Assembly: GCA_030426085.1 (NCBI GenBank)
Contig: JAUHYW010000027.1
Span: 41,759-105,758, forward strand
From: a bacterium
Lineage (GTDB): Bacteria; Myxococcota_A; Bradymonadia; UBA7976; UBA1532
DNA: 64,000 nt
Direction: 5' to 3'
In this document: positions 9,407-17,505 of the stretch, in pieces
Layout of the letters: the number at the start of each line of letters is the position of its first letter
Position numbering within the stretch: the stretch's first letter is position 1
The notes under the pieces: model-generated
What the model was told of the DNA's origin: nothing
The model's database searches: none
The model's input: the letters and a program-made list of their open reading frames with translations, nothing else
Translations under genes and position numbers: made by a program

Positions 9407-11128
9407 GTGATCGAAGAATCGGCCGATCCGGCCCCCCTGCCCCCGCTCGCCCCGACCCGCGGCCGCCGCATCCTGCTGGCGGCGGTGGTCTTGTTCCTCG
9501 GCGGCTCGGGGCTGGTCTACGAGTACTGCATCTCGACGCTGGCGACCCACCTGCTGGGCAACTCGGTCGAGCAGTTCAGCCTCATCATCGCCCTGATGCT
9601 CTTCGCGATGGGCATCGCCGGTCTGGCCCAGCGCTGGATGCGCGACCCCGACCGCATCGCCGAGTGGTTCGTGCTGCTCGAGACCGCCCTGGGGCTCGTC
9701 GGCGGCGCCTCGGCGGTGCTGCTCTACCTCGCCTTCGCCTGGCTGGATCACTTCCGGCTGGTGCTCTACGGCCTCGCGCTGCTCATCGGCTTCGGCATCG
9801 GGCTCGAGATCCCGCTGCTGCTGCGCATCAACCGGGCGTGGCGGGCCGATCTGCGGGACAACGTGGGCGACGTCTTCTCGCTGGACTACATCGGCGCCCT
9901 GCTCGGCGCGCTGGTGTGGGCCTTCGTGCTGCTGCCGCTCTTCCCGCTCGACCGCATCAGCCTCTTCCTGGGGCTGGCCAACATGGTCGCCGCGGCGGTG
10001 ACCCTGGCCGCCTTCTGGCGCTACGTGCGGCGCAAGGTGCTGGTGGTCGGGGCCCTCGGCGGCTCGGCGGCGGCGCTGGCCGGGCTGACGCTGGTCGCGC
10101 CGGGGCTGGTCGTCGACGCCCGGCAGCAGCTCTACGCCGATCCGGTGCGGCACCATGTGCAGAGCGCCTACCAGGACATCGTCGTGACCGGGCACGGGCG
10201 CCGCTTCGCGCTGTACCTCAACGGGCACCTGCAGTTCGACAGCGAGGACGAGTACATCTACCACGAGCTGCTGGTGCACCCGGCGATGATGGCCGCGGCC
10301 GATCCGCCCCGGCGGGTGCTGGTGCTGGGCGGCGGCGACGGGCTGGCGGTGCGCGAGATCCTGCGCTGGCCGTCCGTCGAGCGGGTCCTGCTCGTCGATC
10401 TGGATCCAGCGGTGACGGCGCTCGCCCGGACCTACCCCCCGCTGGTCGAGCTGACCGGCGGCGCGCTGGCCGACGCCCGGGTGGCGACCCGGGCCGCCGC
10501 GGGGGTGAGCCCGGGCCCGCCGCAGACGGTCACCAAGGCCGCCGAACGCCCCCGGGACGCCCTGGCCGGCGTCACCCGGCCCATCGCCGAGGTCGCGCTG
10601 ATGCACCTCGACGCCGACGCCTACATCCGCGACATCCCCAGCGAGTGGGACGTGATCGTCGCCGACTTCCCCGATCCGTCCACCCCCGATCTGGCCAAGC
10701 TGTTCAGCCTCGAGCTCTACGAGGCGATGGCCACCCGCCTGCGCCCGGGCGGGGTCCTGGCGGTGCAGGCGTCGAGCCCCTACGCCACCCGGGGCGCGTT
10801 CTGGGCGGCGCGGGATACGCTCGAGGCGGCCGGCTTCGCGGTGACCTCGCTGCACGCCCACGTCCCGACCTTCGGCGAGTGGGGCTGGCACGTCGCCCGG
10901 CGGGATCGGGTGCCCACCTGGGATCGCCCGCTGCCGTTCGAGGCCCGCTACCTGCGCCCGGCGCCCGCGGTGCTGGCCGCGGCGGGCGTCTTCCCTCCGC
11001 CCATCGATCGGCCGCCGACCCCGCCCCGGGTGTCGACCCGGCTCGACCCGTGGGTGATGCGCCTCTACCAGCGGGGCGAGCCGCTGGTCGGACCGCGCGT
11101 CTTCCCCGGCGGCGGCGCCGAGCGCTGA
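9407..11128 (+). CDS. Membrane-embedded polyamine aminopropyltransferase (spermidine synthase-like)
   Basis: A 573-residue protein starting at GTG 9407. Residues 20 to about 230 form six or seven membrane helices (LLAAVVLFLGGSGLVYEY and others). The rest is a spermidine-synthase fold: an N-terminal strand domain (GRRFALYLNGHLQFDSEDE), a nucleotide-binding glycine loop (VLVLGGGDGLAVREI) and a catalytic Asp region (DVIVADFPDPSTPDL). The family moves an aminopropyl group from decarboxylated S-adenosylmethionine to putrescine or related amines. The insertion between residues 350 and 400 is unusually long. It ends the DUF4178-DUF350 operon, 48 bases after DUF350, an association typical of such loci. 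No speD-like gene lies in the window. Confidence 0.85.
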   Translation: MIEESADPAPLPPLAPTRGRRILLAAVVLFLGGSGLVYEYCISTLATHLLGNSVEQFSLIIALMLFAMGIAGLAQRWMRDPDRIAEWFVLLETALGLVGGASAVLLYLAFAWLDHFRLVLYGLALLIGFGIGLEIPLLLRINRAWRADLRDNVGDVFSLDYIGALLGALVWAFVLLPLFPLDRISLFLGLANMVAAAVTLAAFWRYVRRKVLVVGALGGSAAALAGLTLVAPGLVVDARQQLYADPVRHHVQSAYQDIVVTGHGRRFALYLNGHLQFDSEDEYIYHELLVHPAMMAAADPPRRVLVLGGGDGLAVREILRWPSVERVLLVDLDPAVTALARTYPPLVELTGGALADARVATRAAAGVSPGPPQTVTKAAERPRDALAGVTRPIAEVALMHLDADAYIRDIPSEWDVIVADFPDPSTPDLAKLFSLELYEAMATRLRPGGVLAVQASSPYATRGAFWAARDTLEAAGFAVTSLHAHVPTFGEWGWHVARRDRVPTWDRPLPFEARYLRPAPAVLAAAGVFPPPIDRPPTPPRVSTRLDPWVMRLYQRGEPLVGPRVFPGGGAER

Positions 11129-11144
11129 GCGAAGGCCCACCCGA

Positions 11145-11172
11145 CCCGGTGGAGGCGGGTCGCTCCACCGGG
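11145..11172 (+). terminator. Hairpin after the DUF4178-DUF350-aminopropyltransferase operon
   Basis: A perfect 10-base inverted repeat (CCCGGTGGAG / CTCCACCGGG) with an 8-base loop begins 17 bases after the stop at 11128. No T-run follows, so it is not a classic intrinsic terminator. It could still end transcription or protect the 3' end. Confidence 0.4.
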
Positions 11173-11231
11173 CGGGGCACGCCTGCGCCAGCCCTGACCC
11201 CGGTGTCGCGCCAGACCGGGGCATGACACGG

Positions 11232-11249
11232 TTGGCATGGGCCTCGCTA
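11232..11249 (+). promoter_or_regulatory. Candidate sigma-54-type -24/-12 promoter
   Basis: TTGGCATGGGCCTCGCTA has GG and GC separated by exactly ten bases and is two mismatches from the TGGCACG-N4-TTGCWA consensus. It lies about 72 bases upstream of the VIT/VWA start. In GC-rich DNA such matches also occur by chance. Confidence 0.3.
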
Positions 11250-11320
11250 GGGTGACCGGCGACCGTGCCGGTGGTATTTCGAGCCACCGCGCATGGCACA
11301 AGACACCAGGAGTACATCCC

Positions 11321-13357
11321 ATGCGTCAGACGCTCTCCCATCTGCTGGGGTGGGCCGTGGCGATCGCCGTCGGTCTGCCCGCCTTCGCCCACGCCACCTC
11401 GTACGCTGGCCTCGAAGAGCGGCCGGCCACCGGCGGCGAGCTCAGGTTCGCCGAGCCGGGCGACTACACCGACGACGACGGCAACCCCCAGCTCGCCTTC
11501 CCGCTGAAGCTCACCCGGGTGCGGGCCGCCGTCTCGGGGGTGATGGCCGAGGTCGAGGTCGAGCAGGTCTTCGAGAACCCGTTCGATGATCCCATCGAGG
11601 CAGTCTATGTCTTCCCCCTGTCGACCGGGGCGGCGGTCAACGCCTACGAGATCCGCATCGGCGAACGCACCGTCGAAGGGGTCATCCGCACCCGGGCGGA
11701 GGCCCGCCGGGTCTACGAGGAGGCCCGGGACAGCGGCCGCACCGCCGGTCTGCTCGAGCAGGATCAGCGCAACGTCTTCGTGCAGTCCATCGCCAACATC
11801 GCGCCGCGGGAGACCATCAGCGTGCGCTTCCGCTACGTCGAGCGGCTGAGCTACGAGCACGCGACCGGCTACAGCTTCACCTACCCGCTGACCATCACGC
11901 CGCGCTACCTGGGGCCGGGCGAGACGCCGTCCAGCCGTCAGCCGCCGCAGGTCGAGCCGACCGTCTCGGGGGCCCGGGTCGACATCGAGGTGGCCATCGA
12001 CGCCGGCATGCCCATCCGGCTGGTCGAGTCGTTCACCCACCAGATCGCCATCACCGACGAAGAGACGAAGGCCCGGGTGGTGCTCGACGAGGGCGATCGG
12101 ATCCCCAACAAGGACTTCGTGCTGCGCTATCGCCTCGCTGGCGAGCAGACGCTGGCCACCGTGCTCAGCCACCGCGACGCGGCGCTCGGGGGCTACTTCG
12201 GGCTGATGGTGCAGCCCAAGCTGACCTTCCGCGAGGGCGACGTGACCCCCCGGGAGATGGTGCTGCTGCTCGACGTGTCGGGCTCGATGCAGGGCGAGCC
12301 CCTCGCCCGCTCGAAGGCGGTGGCCGAGATGCTGCTCGACTCGCTCACCCCCCGGGATCGGCTCAACGTCGTCACCTTCGCCAGCCGCAGCGTGCGCTGG
12401 TCCGACACCGCCCGGTCGGCGAGCGCCGGCGCGGTGGACGACGCCCGGCGCTTCGTGCGCGGCCTGGCCGCGAGCGGCGGCACCGAGCTGGACCAGGGCC
12501 TGCGGGCGGCGCTGCGCACGCAGCCGCCGGAGGGCATGGTGCGCATGGTCTACATCTTCACCGACGGCGGCGTGGGCGACGACGAGGCGGCCATCGATCT
12601 GGTGCGCGATCCCGAGGGCCACAACCGGCTCTTCCCGGTCGGGGTGGGCGCGGCGCCCAACCGGCACCTCATCGAGCGGCTGGCCGAAGAGGGGCGCGGG
12701 TTCCCGACGTGGCTCGACCTGTGGGAGCCGGCGGCCGACGTCGGCGGGCGGCTGGTGCAGAAGACGCAGTGGCCCTATCTGACCGATCTGACGGTGGAGT
12801 TCACCGGCCTGGACGTGGAGGACGCGGGGCCGTTCCGGGTGCCGGACGTCTACGCCGGCATGCCGCTGGTGGTCACCGGGCGCTACGACGGCGGTGGCGA
12901 AGGCGTGGCGCTGGTCCGCGGGTGGCGGGCCGGCGAGCGGGTCGGGTTCGAGATCCCGGTGACGCTGCCCGAAGCAGCGGAGAACCGCCCGGTGGCCTAC
13001 GCCTGGGTCAAGGACCAGATCGACGCGCTGCTGGCGCGGCCCGACGCGCAGAGCAACCCCGACGTGCAGGCGGCCATCACCGAGCTGGGGCTGAAGTTCG
13101 CCGTGGTCACGCCCTACACCAGCTTCGTGGCGGTGGACGACGGGCGCACCGTCGAGGGCGACAGCCGGCGGGTCGACCAGCCCAACGAGACGCCCGCCGG
13201 CTACGGGGGCAGCGCTGGCGGGTCCGGCGGCTCGGGCAGCAGCAGCGGCGGGAGCTGGGGCGGCGGCTCCGACGACGACAGCTACGGCGCGGGCGACCTC
13301 GGGTGGCTCGGTGGGCTGTGGCTGCTGGCGCTTGCCGCGGTCCGGCGGCGGGCGTGA
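11321..13357 (+). CDS. VIT and VWA domain surface protein with GlyGly-CTERM-like sorting tail
   Basis: A 678-residue exported protein. The signal peptide ends near PAFAHA. Residues of about 35 to 180 are a vault/inter-alpha-trypsin (VIT) domain (VEVEQVFENPFDDPIEAVY, RAEARRVYEEARDSGRTAGL). A von Willebrand factor A domain follows, with a complete MIDAS start DVSGSM (Asp318) and the later TDGG motif. The C-terminus is a Gly/Ser linker, then a hydrophobic segment (GWLGGLWLLALAAV) and RRRA, the tripartite form of GlyGly-CTERM signals cut by rhombosortases. The next gene, overlapping as GTGA, encodes a rhombosortase. VIT/VWA proteins of marine Proteobacteria are often paired with a classical sortase; here that partner seems to be replaced. 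Likely role is adhesion or surface assembly. Confidence 0.85.
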   Translation: MRQTLSHLLGWAVAIAVGLPAFAHATSYAGLEERPATGGELRFAEPGDYTDDDGNPQLAFPLKLTRVRAAVSGVMAEVEVEQVFENPFDDPIEAVYVFPLSTGAAVNAYEIRIGERTVEGVIRTRAEARRVYEEARDSGRTAGLLEQDQRNVFVQSIANIAPRETISVRFRYVERLSYEHATGYSFTYPLTITPRYLGPGETPSSRQPPQVEPTVSGARVDIEVAIDAGMPIRLVESFTHQIAITDEETKARVVLDEGDRIPNKDFVLRYRLAGEQTLATVLSHRDAALGGYFGLMVQPKLTFREGDVTPREMVLLLDVSGSMQGEPLARSKAVAEMLLDSLTPRDRLNVVTFASRSVRWSDTARSASAGAVDDARRFVRGLAASGGTELDQGLRAALRTQPPEGMVRMVYIFTDGGVGDDEAAIDLVRDPEGHNRLFPVGVGAAPNRHLIERLAEEGRGFPTWLDLWEPAADVGGRLVQKTQWPYLTDLTVEFTGLDVEDAGPFRVPDVYAGMPLVVTGRYDGGGEGVALVRGWRAGERVGFEIPVTLPEAAENRPVAYAWVKDQIDALLARPDAQSNPDVQAAITELGLKFAVVTPYTSFVAVDDGRTVEGDSRRVDQPNETPAGYGGSAGGSGGSGSSSGGSWGGGSDDDSYGAGDLGWLGGLWLLALAAVRRRA

Positions 13358-13989
13358 GGCCCTGGCTCGCGGTGGCCGGGCTGGCGACGGCGCTGACGCT
13401 GTGGCCGGTCTCTGGGCTCGACGCCGACCGCGCGCTGCTCGGCGCCGCGCCCTGGCGCCTGTGGACCGGCCCGCTGCGCCACGCCGATCTCGGGCACCTC
13501 GCCCGCGATCTGGCGGGGCTCCTGGGGCTGGCGGTGTTGCTGCGGGGCCGGATGACCCGGCGCGAGACGGCGCTGCTCATCGGCCTCGGGTTGCCGCTGC
13601 CGGTGCTCGGGGCGCTGGCCGGCGATCCGACGCTGGGGGGCTACCTCGGGCTGTCGGGGCTGGTGCACGGGTTGTGCGTCGTGGCGCTGCTCGATCTGGC
13701 CGCGAGCCGACCCCGGTGGGCGGTGGCGTTGGGCGGGCTGCTCTTGGGCAAGCTGGCCTGCGAGGCGGTCAGCGGTCACCTGCTCATACCGATGAACGGG
13801 CATCGCCCGGCGGTCTGGGGGCACGTCGCCGGGGCCGCGGCGGGCCTGCTCGTGGGGCTCGACGCCCGCCTCAGCGGCCGAAGAGGATCCGCCGACACTC
13901 GGCCCACATCCGGATCTGGAAGATGCGCCGGAGGTGCTTCTCCAACGCCGCCGCGAAGTCTCTGCGGGTCGATTCGGGCAGCGCGCTGA
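13354..13989 (+). CDS. rrtA: Rhombosortase-type intramembrane serine protease
   Basis: A 211-residue protein with about six membrane segments. It starts at GTG 13354, overlapping the stop of the VIT/VWA gene. Rhomboid features: an H-x-D-x-x-H stretch (RHADLGHLARDLAGL), the catalytic serine motif GLSGLVHG (Ser101) and the paired histidine in WGHVAGAAAG (His157). Size and motif layout fit rhombosortases, which cleave GlyGly-CTERM tails; the protein just upstream ends with such a tail. The last 40 or so residues are Arg/Ser/Gly-rich, lie antisense to the next gene and may be dispensable. No other rhomboid is seen in the window. Symbol given by family resemblance. Confidence 0.8.
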   Translation: MRPWLAVAGLATALTLWPVSGLDADRALLGAAPWRLWTGPLRHADLGHLARDLAGLLGLAVLLRGRMTRRETALLIGLGLPLPVLGALAGDPTLGGYLGLSGLVHGLCVVALLDLAASRPRWAVALGGLLLGKLACEAVSGHLLIPMNGHRPAVWGHVAGAAAGLLVGLDARLSGRRGSADTRPTSGSGRCAGGASPTPPRSLCGSIRAAR

Positions 13990-14557
13990 TCGCGTGGCAG
14001 GCGTCGCGGCAGCGGTCGGTGTGCACCAGCGCGAAGCGGGTCGCCACGTCGGCCGCGAGATCCGGGGCCTCGGTCAGCAGCTCGGCCAGGTGGGGCAGGA
14101 CGAGGTCGGCCGCCTCGCCGGCGAGCGCGCCCCACGCCTCGACCCGCAGCTCGGGCACGGCGATGGCGTCCTCGAGCGCCGCCCGCGCCCGCCGGGGCCC
14201 GACCGCCTCGAGCACGAACCGCAGCGCCTGCTGAGCCAGGGTGCTGGACGGCGCGGCCGGATCGGGGACACCCCGCCAGCCTGCGGTGGCCAGACGGGCC
14301 GCTACGGGCCCCACGAGGCGCCGCCCGAGAAGCGCCCGGGCCACCGCCAGCGCCGCGCTCTTGTCGACCGGGTCCCCGTCCAGCAGCGACTCCGCGCAGT
14401 CGAGGGCCGCCTCGGCCAGCGGCGCCGAGACCACCGCCGCCCGGATCAGCCACGGCCGGTCCACCCCCCGCACGAGCGCGGGCAGCGCGGCGTTCAGGCG
14501 GGCCGCCGGCGGCGTGAGGCGGCCTTCGTGCTCGAAGCGGTGATAGGGCGGGTCCAT
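13871..14557 (-). CDS. Hypothetical helical protein
   Basis: A 228-residue, almost entirely helical, Ala/Leu/Arg-rich protein of the kind made by HEAT/ARM-like repeats (LAQQALRFVLEAVGPRRAR, AALEDAIAVPELRVEAWGAL, HLAELLTEAPDLAADVATRF). It has no signal peptide or membrane segment. ATG at 14557 lacks a good ribosome site. The 3' end overlaps the tail of the rhombosortase gene by 119 bases on the opposite strand, so one of the two ends may be shorter in reality. No function is proposed. Confidence 0.6.
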   Translation of the reverse strand: MDPPYHRFEHEGRLTPPAARLNAALPALVRGVDRPWLIRAAVVSAPLAEAALDCAESLLDGDPVDKSAALAVARALLGRRLVGPVAARLATAGWRGVPDPAAPSSTLAQQALRFVLEAVGPRRARAALEDAIAVPELRVEAWGALAGEAADLVLPHLAELLTEAPDLAADVATRFALVHTDRCRDACHAISALPESTRRDFAAALEKHLRRIFQIRMWAECRRILFGR

Positions 14558-14661
14558 GGGCTTGAGACGACCCGGCGCCGGCCGGGGTCGCGACGGCGGT
14601 TGCGACCCGGCGCCGGACGGGGCAGGCTGGACGCCCCACCGCGCCGAGGAGGAGTCCGGGG

Positions 14662-14973
14662 ATGCGTTCGTCCGATGTGCCGCTTCAGGGCCTCTTCGCC
14701 TTCGACGGCGAGACCTTCCACTTCGTATTGCAGGAGACCCCCGACTTCGACCACGTCGAGTGGTTCGAGAGCATCGGCCTGCCGAGCCACGGCCCGGGCT
14801 ACGACGCGCTCCTGCGGGGCAAGGTCATCGCCGACATCGACCGCGATCGGGTGGTCATCGGGTTCTACGGCGCGCCGTACCTGTCGAACCGGCGCTATCG
14901 GCGGGTGGTCGAGGCCTTCGAGATCGACGAGGCGAAGGCCGTCGAGAAGCGGCTGGACGAGGCCTACTGCTGA
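14662..14973 (+). CDS. Small hypothetical protein
   Basis: A 103-residue soluble protein, unrecognised. GAGGAGTCCGGGG precedes the ATG at 14662. It is rich in acidic and aromatic residues (FAFDGETFHFVLQETPDFDH, DRVVIGFYGAPYLSNRRYRR) with an alternating strand and helix pattern and no export signal. It stands alone between two minus-strand genes, so it needs its own promoter in the roughly 100-base gap upstream. Confidence 0.65.
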   Translation: MRSSDVPLQGLFAFDGETFHFVLQETPDFDHVEWFESIGLPSHGPGYDALLRGKVIADIDRDRVVIGFYGAPYLSNRRYRRVVEAFEIDEAKAVEKRLDEAYC

Positions 14974-15013
14974 GCGGCGGGGCGGGCGTCGCTGCCCGCC
15001 CCTTCCGCCGTCG

Positions 15014-15943
15014 TCAGCGCTGGCGGCGGGTCTTCTCGTTCTCGATCCAGCGCAGCAGGCGCACATGCCGGGGATCATCGGCCCCCCGGAAGACGTCGCG
15101 CCCCCCGTGCAGATCGGTCCGGGGCTGGGTCAGCAGCGGCGACCGGGGCGGGTTGATCATGTCGATGTAGATCTGGGTCGCGAAGAAGTTCCAGTCGGCG
15201 TAGCACTGCTCGTCGCCTTCGAGCAGGTAGTAGCCGTCCCCCTCGCCGGCGAGCGCGTGGCACGCCCCGTTGCGGGCGCACGAGCCGACGAGGATGTCAT
15301 TGTGGCTCACCCCCTCGGCGTCGGAGGCCTCGAACTCGTCGCGGAACTGGTCGGTGAAAGCCAGATCGTCGCCCACCTGGGGCAGCGCCTCGCAGGGCAC
15401 CGGCGGGGGGCCCATGTCGACGCCGACGTCCGGCTCCCCCGGGTCGGGGCCATCGGGGCAGGGCGGGATCATCGCGCCGAGGGTGATCCAGCTCACCAGC
15501 GCCGTCAGCAGCGGGTCTTCGACGTAGCCCGGGTGCCCCTCGGGGTGCCACGCGATGATGTCGCACGTCTCGGGCGACTCGAGGCAGCTCGGGGCGACGA
15601 AGCTGGCCGACTCGGCGGCGTCGGTGGCGGGATCGTCGGCGAGGTAGAACGCGTCGTCCGGCGCGTCGGGGTTCTGATGGCACAGCGAGCAGGCGGTGAA
15701 CATCGGCCCGGCGACGTTGGCGGTGAAGTCGGCCACGTCCGGCTCGAACGTCGGCGGCGGACAACTCGACATGTCGACCGCGGCGTCGACGGTCACGTCC
15801 ATCGTGCCCTCGTCCATCACCGACATCTCCATCGGCCCCCGGTCGGGCGCCAACGCCATGTCGGTCACGCTGATCGGCTCTTCGTCACAGCCCGCGGCCA
15901 GGCTCAGCAGCGCGATCGCTGCCAACCACTTGAACTGCCCCAT
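15014..15943 (-). CDS. Lipoprotein with one CxxCH haem-like motif
   Basis: A 309-residue protein. ATG at 15943 has a strong AGGAGGAG site and gives a lipobox (ALLSLAAGC, Cys19). The mature protein begins with a Met/Asp-rich stretch and contains CSLCH (a c-type haem motif), a second Cys-rich site (CARNGACHAL), and a WHPEGHPGYVEDPLLTALVSW segment of the cytochrome-like type found in Myxococcota lipoproteins. One haem is plausible. The second site has the spacing CxxxxCH, so covalent haem there is doubtful. The gene ends just after the small hypothetical gene on the other strand. Role unknown, possibly envelope electron transfer. Confidence 0.7.
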   Translation of the reverse strand: MGQFKWLAAIALLSLAAGCDEEPISVTDMALAPDRGPMEMSVMDEGTMDVTVDAAVDMSSCPPPTFEPDVADFTANVAGPMFTACSLCHQNPDAPDDAFYLADDPATDAAESASFVAPSCLESPETCDIIAWHPEGHPGYVEDPLLTALVSWITLGAMIPPCPDGPDPGEPDVGVDMGPPPVPCEALPQVGDDLAFTDQFRDEFEASDAEGVSHNDILVGSCARNGACHALAGEGDGYYLLEGDEQCYADWNFFATQIYIDMINPPRSPLLTQPRTDLHGGRDVFRGADDPRHVRLLRWIENEKTRRQR

Positions 15944-16023
15944 GGGTCTCCTCCTGTGTCTCCCCGGCTCAGCATAGCGCGACCGCCGACTCCCGCGCAG
16001 CCCCGAGCGTGCGCGTCCGCCGA

Positions 16024-17418
16024 TCATCTCAGCGGCGTGACCACGGCCTGCGGCAGATCGGCCAGCGCGGTCGGCGGGTGGGCGCCGACCAACCCCTGCA
16101 TCGCGTCGGGCAGCGAGCCCCCGCGATTCGAAACCACCAGCGCGCCATCCGCCTGGAAGCGCGCGTCGACCACCCAGTCCATGTCCCCGGCCGTCGCCTG
16201 GGCGCCGGGGGCCATGGCCCGCACCTCGCGTCGCCGGGCGGTGGGGGCCGAGACACATGCCAGCCCGCCGACCCCGTGGCACACGATGAGCGAGGCCCAC
16301 CGCTCCCGCCGGACGGTGCGTGACTCGAAGTCGCCGTCGACCGCGCGGTTGACGACCCGCACGACGAGGCCCGGCCCGTGTACCCCGGGATCACCCAGCG
16401 GGCGGAAGGCCATCTCGACCAGGGTCCCGTCTCGCGCGGTGTAGGCCGCGCCCGGCTGCCAGCCCTCGACGACGCGCTCCACGAGCTGCCACCCGCCGCT
16501 GCCGGTCTCGACCGCCAGGTAGCGGGTGTCGAGCAGCGCGAGGCCGGTGCCCCGGACCCGGATGAGGGCCGCAGCGAGCAGCGTGCCCTCGTCGAGGGTC
16601 GTGATGCCATAGGGGTCGGTGTCCTGGATACCACCCACCAACGCCGCCCGGGTGCGTTCGAGGCGCTCGATCTCACATGTGCAGCGCAGATCGCCCTCCG
16701 ACGGCCGGGTCGACGGGGCGCAGCCCCAGGCGTCGAGCAGCCCGGGGCACAGCGAGCGGGGCGACATCAGCGGCACCGCCTCGACCTTGCGCAGCTCGGC
16801 GATGCGGGCGTCGATGGCCGGATCGGGGCGCAGGCTGCGGGCCCGGCGCCAGGCGTCGAGCGCCTCGGTGCTCAGCATGCGGGCCTCGGCGCCGCGGGCC
16901 ACCTCGGTCCACCGCTCGGCGCGCGCCTCGCCGTCGGCCGCCAGCTCCACCGCCTGCCGACGCAGGATCGCCGCGCGCCGGGCAGCCCCGGTGCGTTCGA
17001 GCGCTTCGGCGAGCCCGGACAGGATCTCGGGGTCGGACGGATCGAGGATCAGGGCTGATCGATAGTGGCCCTGCGCCGCCTTCCACCGCCCGGCCTTCAG
17101 GCTGCGAGCGCCGCCGTCGGTGTGGGCCCTCCAGGCGGACAGCGCCCGCTCGAGAGCCCCCGGCGACGGCACGTTCGGGACGGGCGGCAGGCCGGGAAGC
17201 GGCGGGGGCACGGCCGCAGCCGCGGGCTCCGGCGAGGGCTCTTCGGGCGAGGGCTCTGCGGGCGCGGCCTCTGCGGGCGAAGGCGTCGCTGAAGAGGGAT
17301 CGCCCACCTCGGCCGCGGTCAGGCCACCGGGCACCAGCAGCCCGAGGGCGAGCGCCACGGCGAGGCACCCGCGCGCCGGCGCGCCGTCGAGCCGCAGTTC
17401 GGGCCATGATGTCGGCAT
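16024..17418 (-). CDS. Exported TPR-containing protein
   Basis: A 464-residue protein. ATG at 17418 with GGGGGAGCAC before it is preferred over a GTG six codons upstream. A signal peptide (LAVALALGLLVPGGLTAA) precedes a Pro/Glu/Ala-rich linker with PSPEEPSPE repeats. Residues of about 85 to 190 contain tetratricopeptide-like helices (AAQGHYRSALILDPSDPEIL, GLAEALERTGAARRAAIL). The C-terminal half is a beta-rich domain with several Cys (CPGLLDAWGC, CTCEIERL) that I do not recognise. It lies on the same strand as the lysyl oxidase gene, 87 bases downstream of it, and could be co-transcribed. Confidence 0.7.
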   Translation of the reverse strand: MPTSWPELRLDGAPARGCLAVALALGLLVPGGLTAAEVGDPSSATPSPAEAAPAEPSPEEPSPEPAAAAVPPPLPGLPPVPNVPSPGALERALSAWRAHTDGGARSLKAGRWKAAQGHYRSALILDPSDPEILSGLAEALERTGAARRAAILRRQAVELAADGEARAERWTEVARGAEARMLSTEALDAWRRARSLRPDPAIDARIAELRKVEAVPLMSPRSLCPGLLDAWGCAPSTRPSEGDLRCTCEIERLERTRAALVGGIQDTDPYGITTLDEGTLLAAALIRVRGTGLALLDTRYLAVETGSGGWQLVERVVEGWQPGAAYTARDGTLVEMAFRPLGDPGVHGPGLVVRVVNRAVDGDFESRTVRRERWASLIVCHGVGGLACVSAPTARRREVRAMAPGAQATAGDMDWVVDARFQADGALVVSNRGGSLPDAMQGLVGAHPPTALADLPQAVVTPLR

Positions 17419-17505
17419 GTGCTCCCCCTCGGGCACAGCGTCGCACGGTGGCGAGCCGGCGACAACCGATCCGTGGGGGCCGGCGCGCGCTCGGCGGGGG
17501 CCGCG

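Noticed and set aside
8375..12667. A 1430-codon minus-strand frame across four plus-strand genes
   Set aside because: It spans gene boundaries, has Gln/His/Arg/Glu-rich nonsense composition, and contradicts strong homology on the plus strand.
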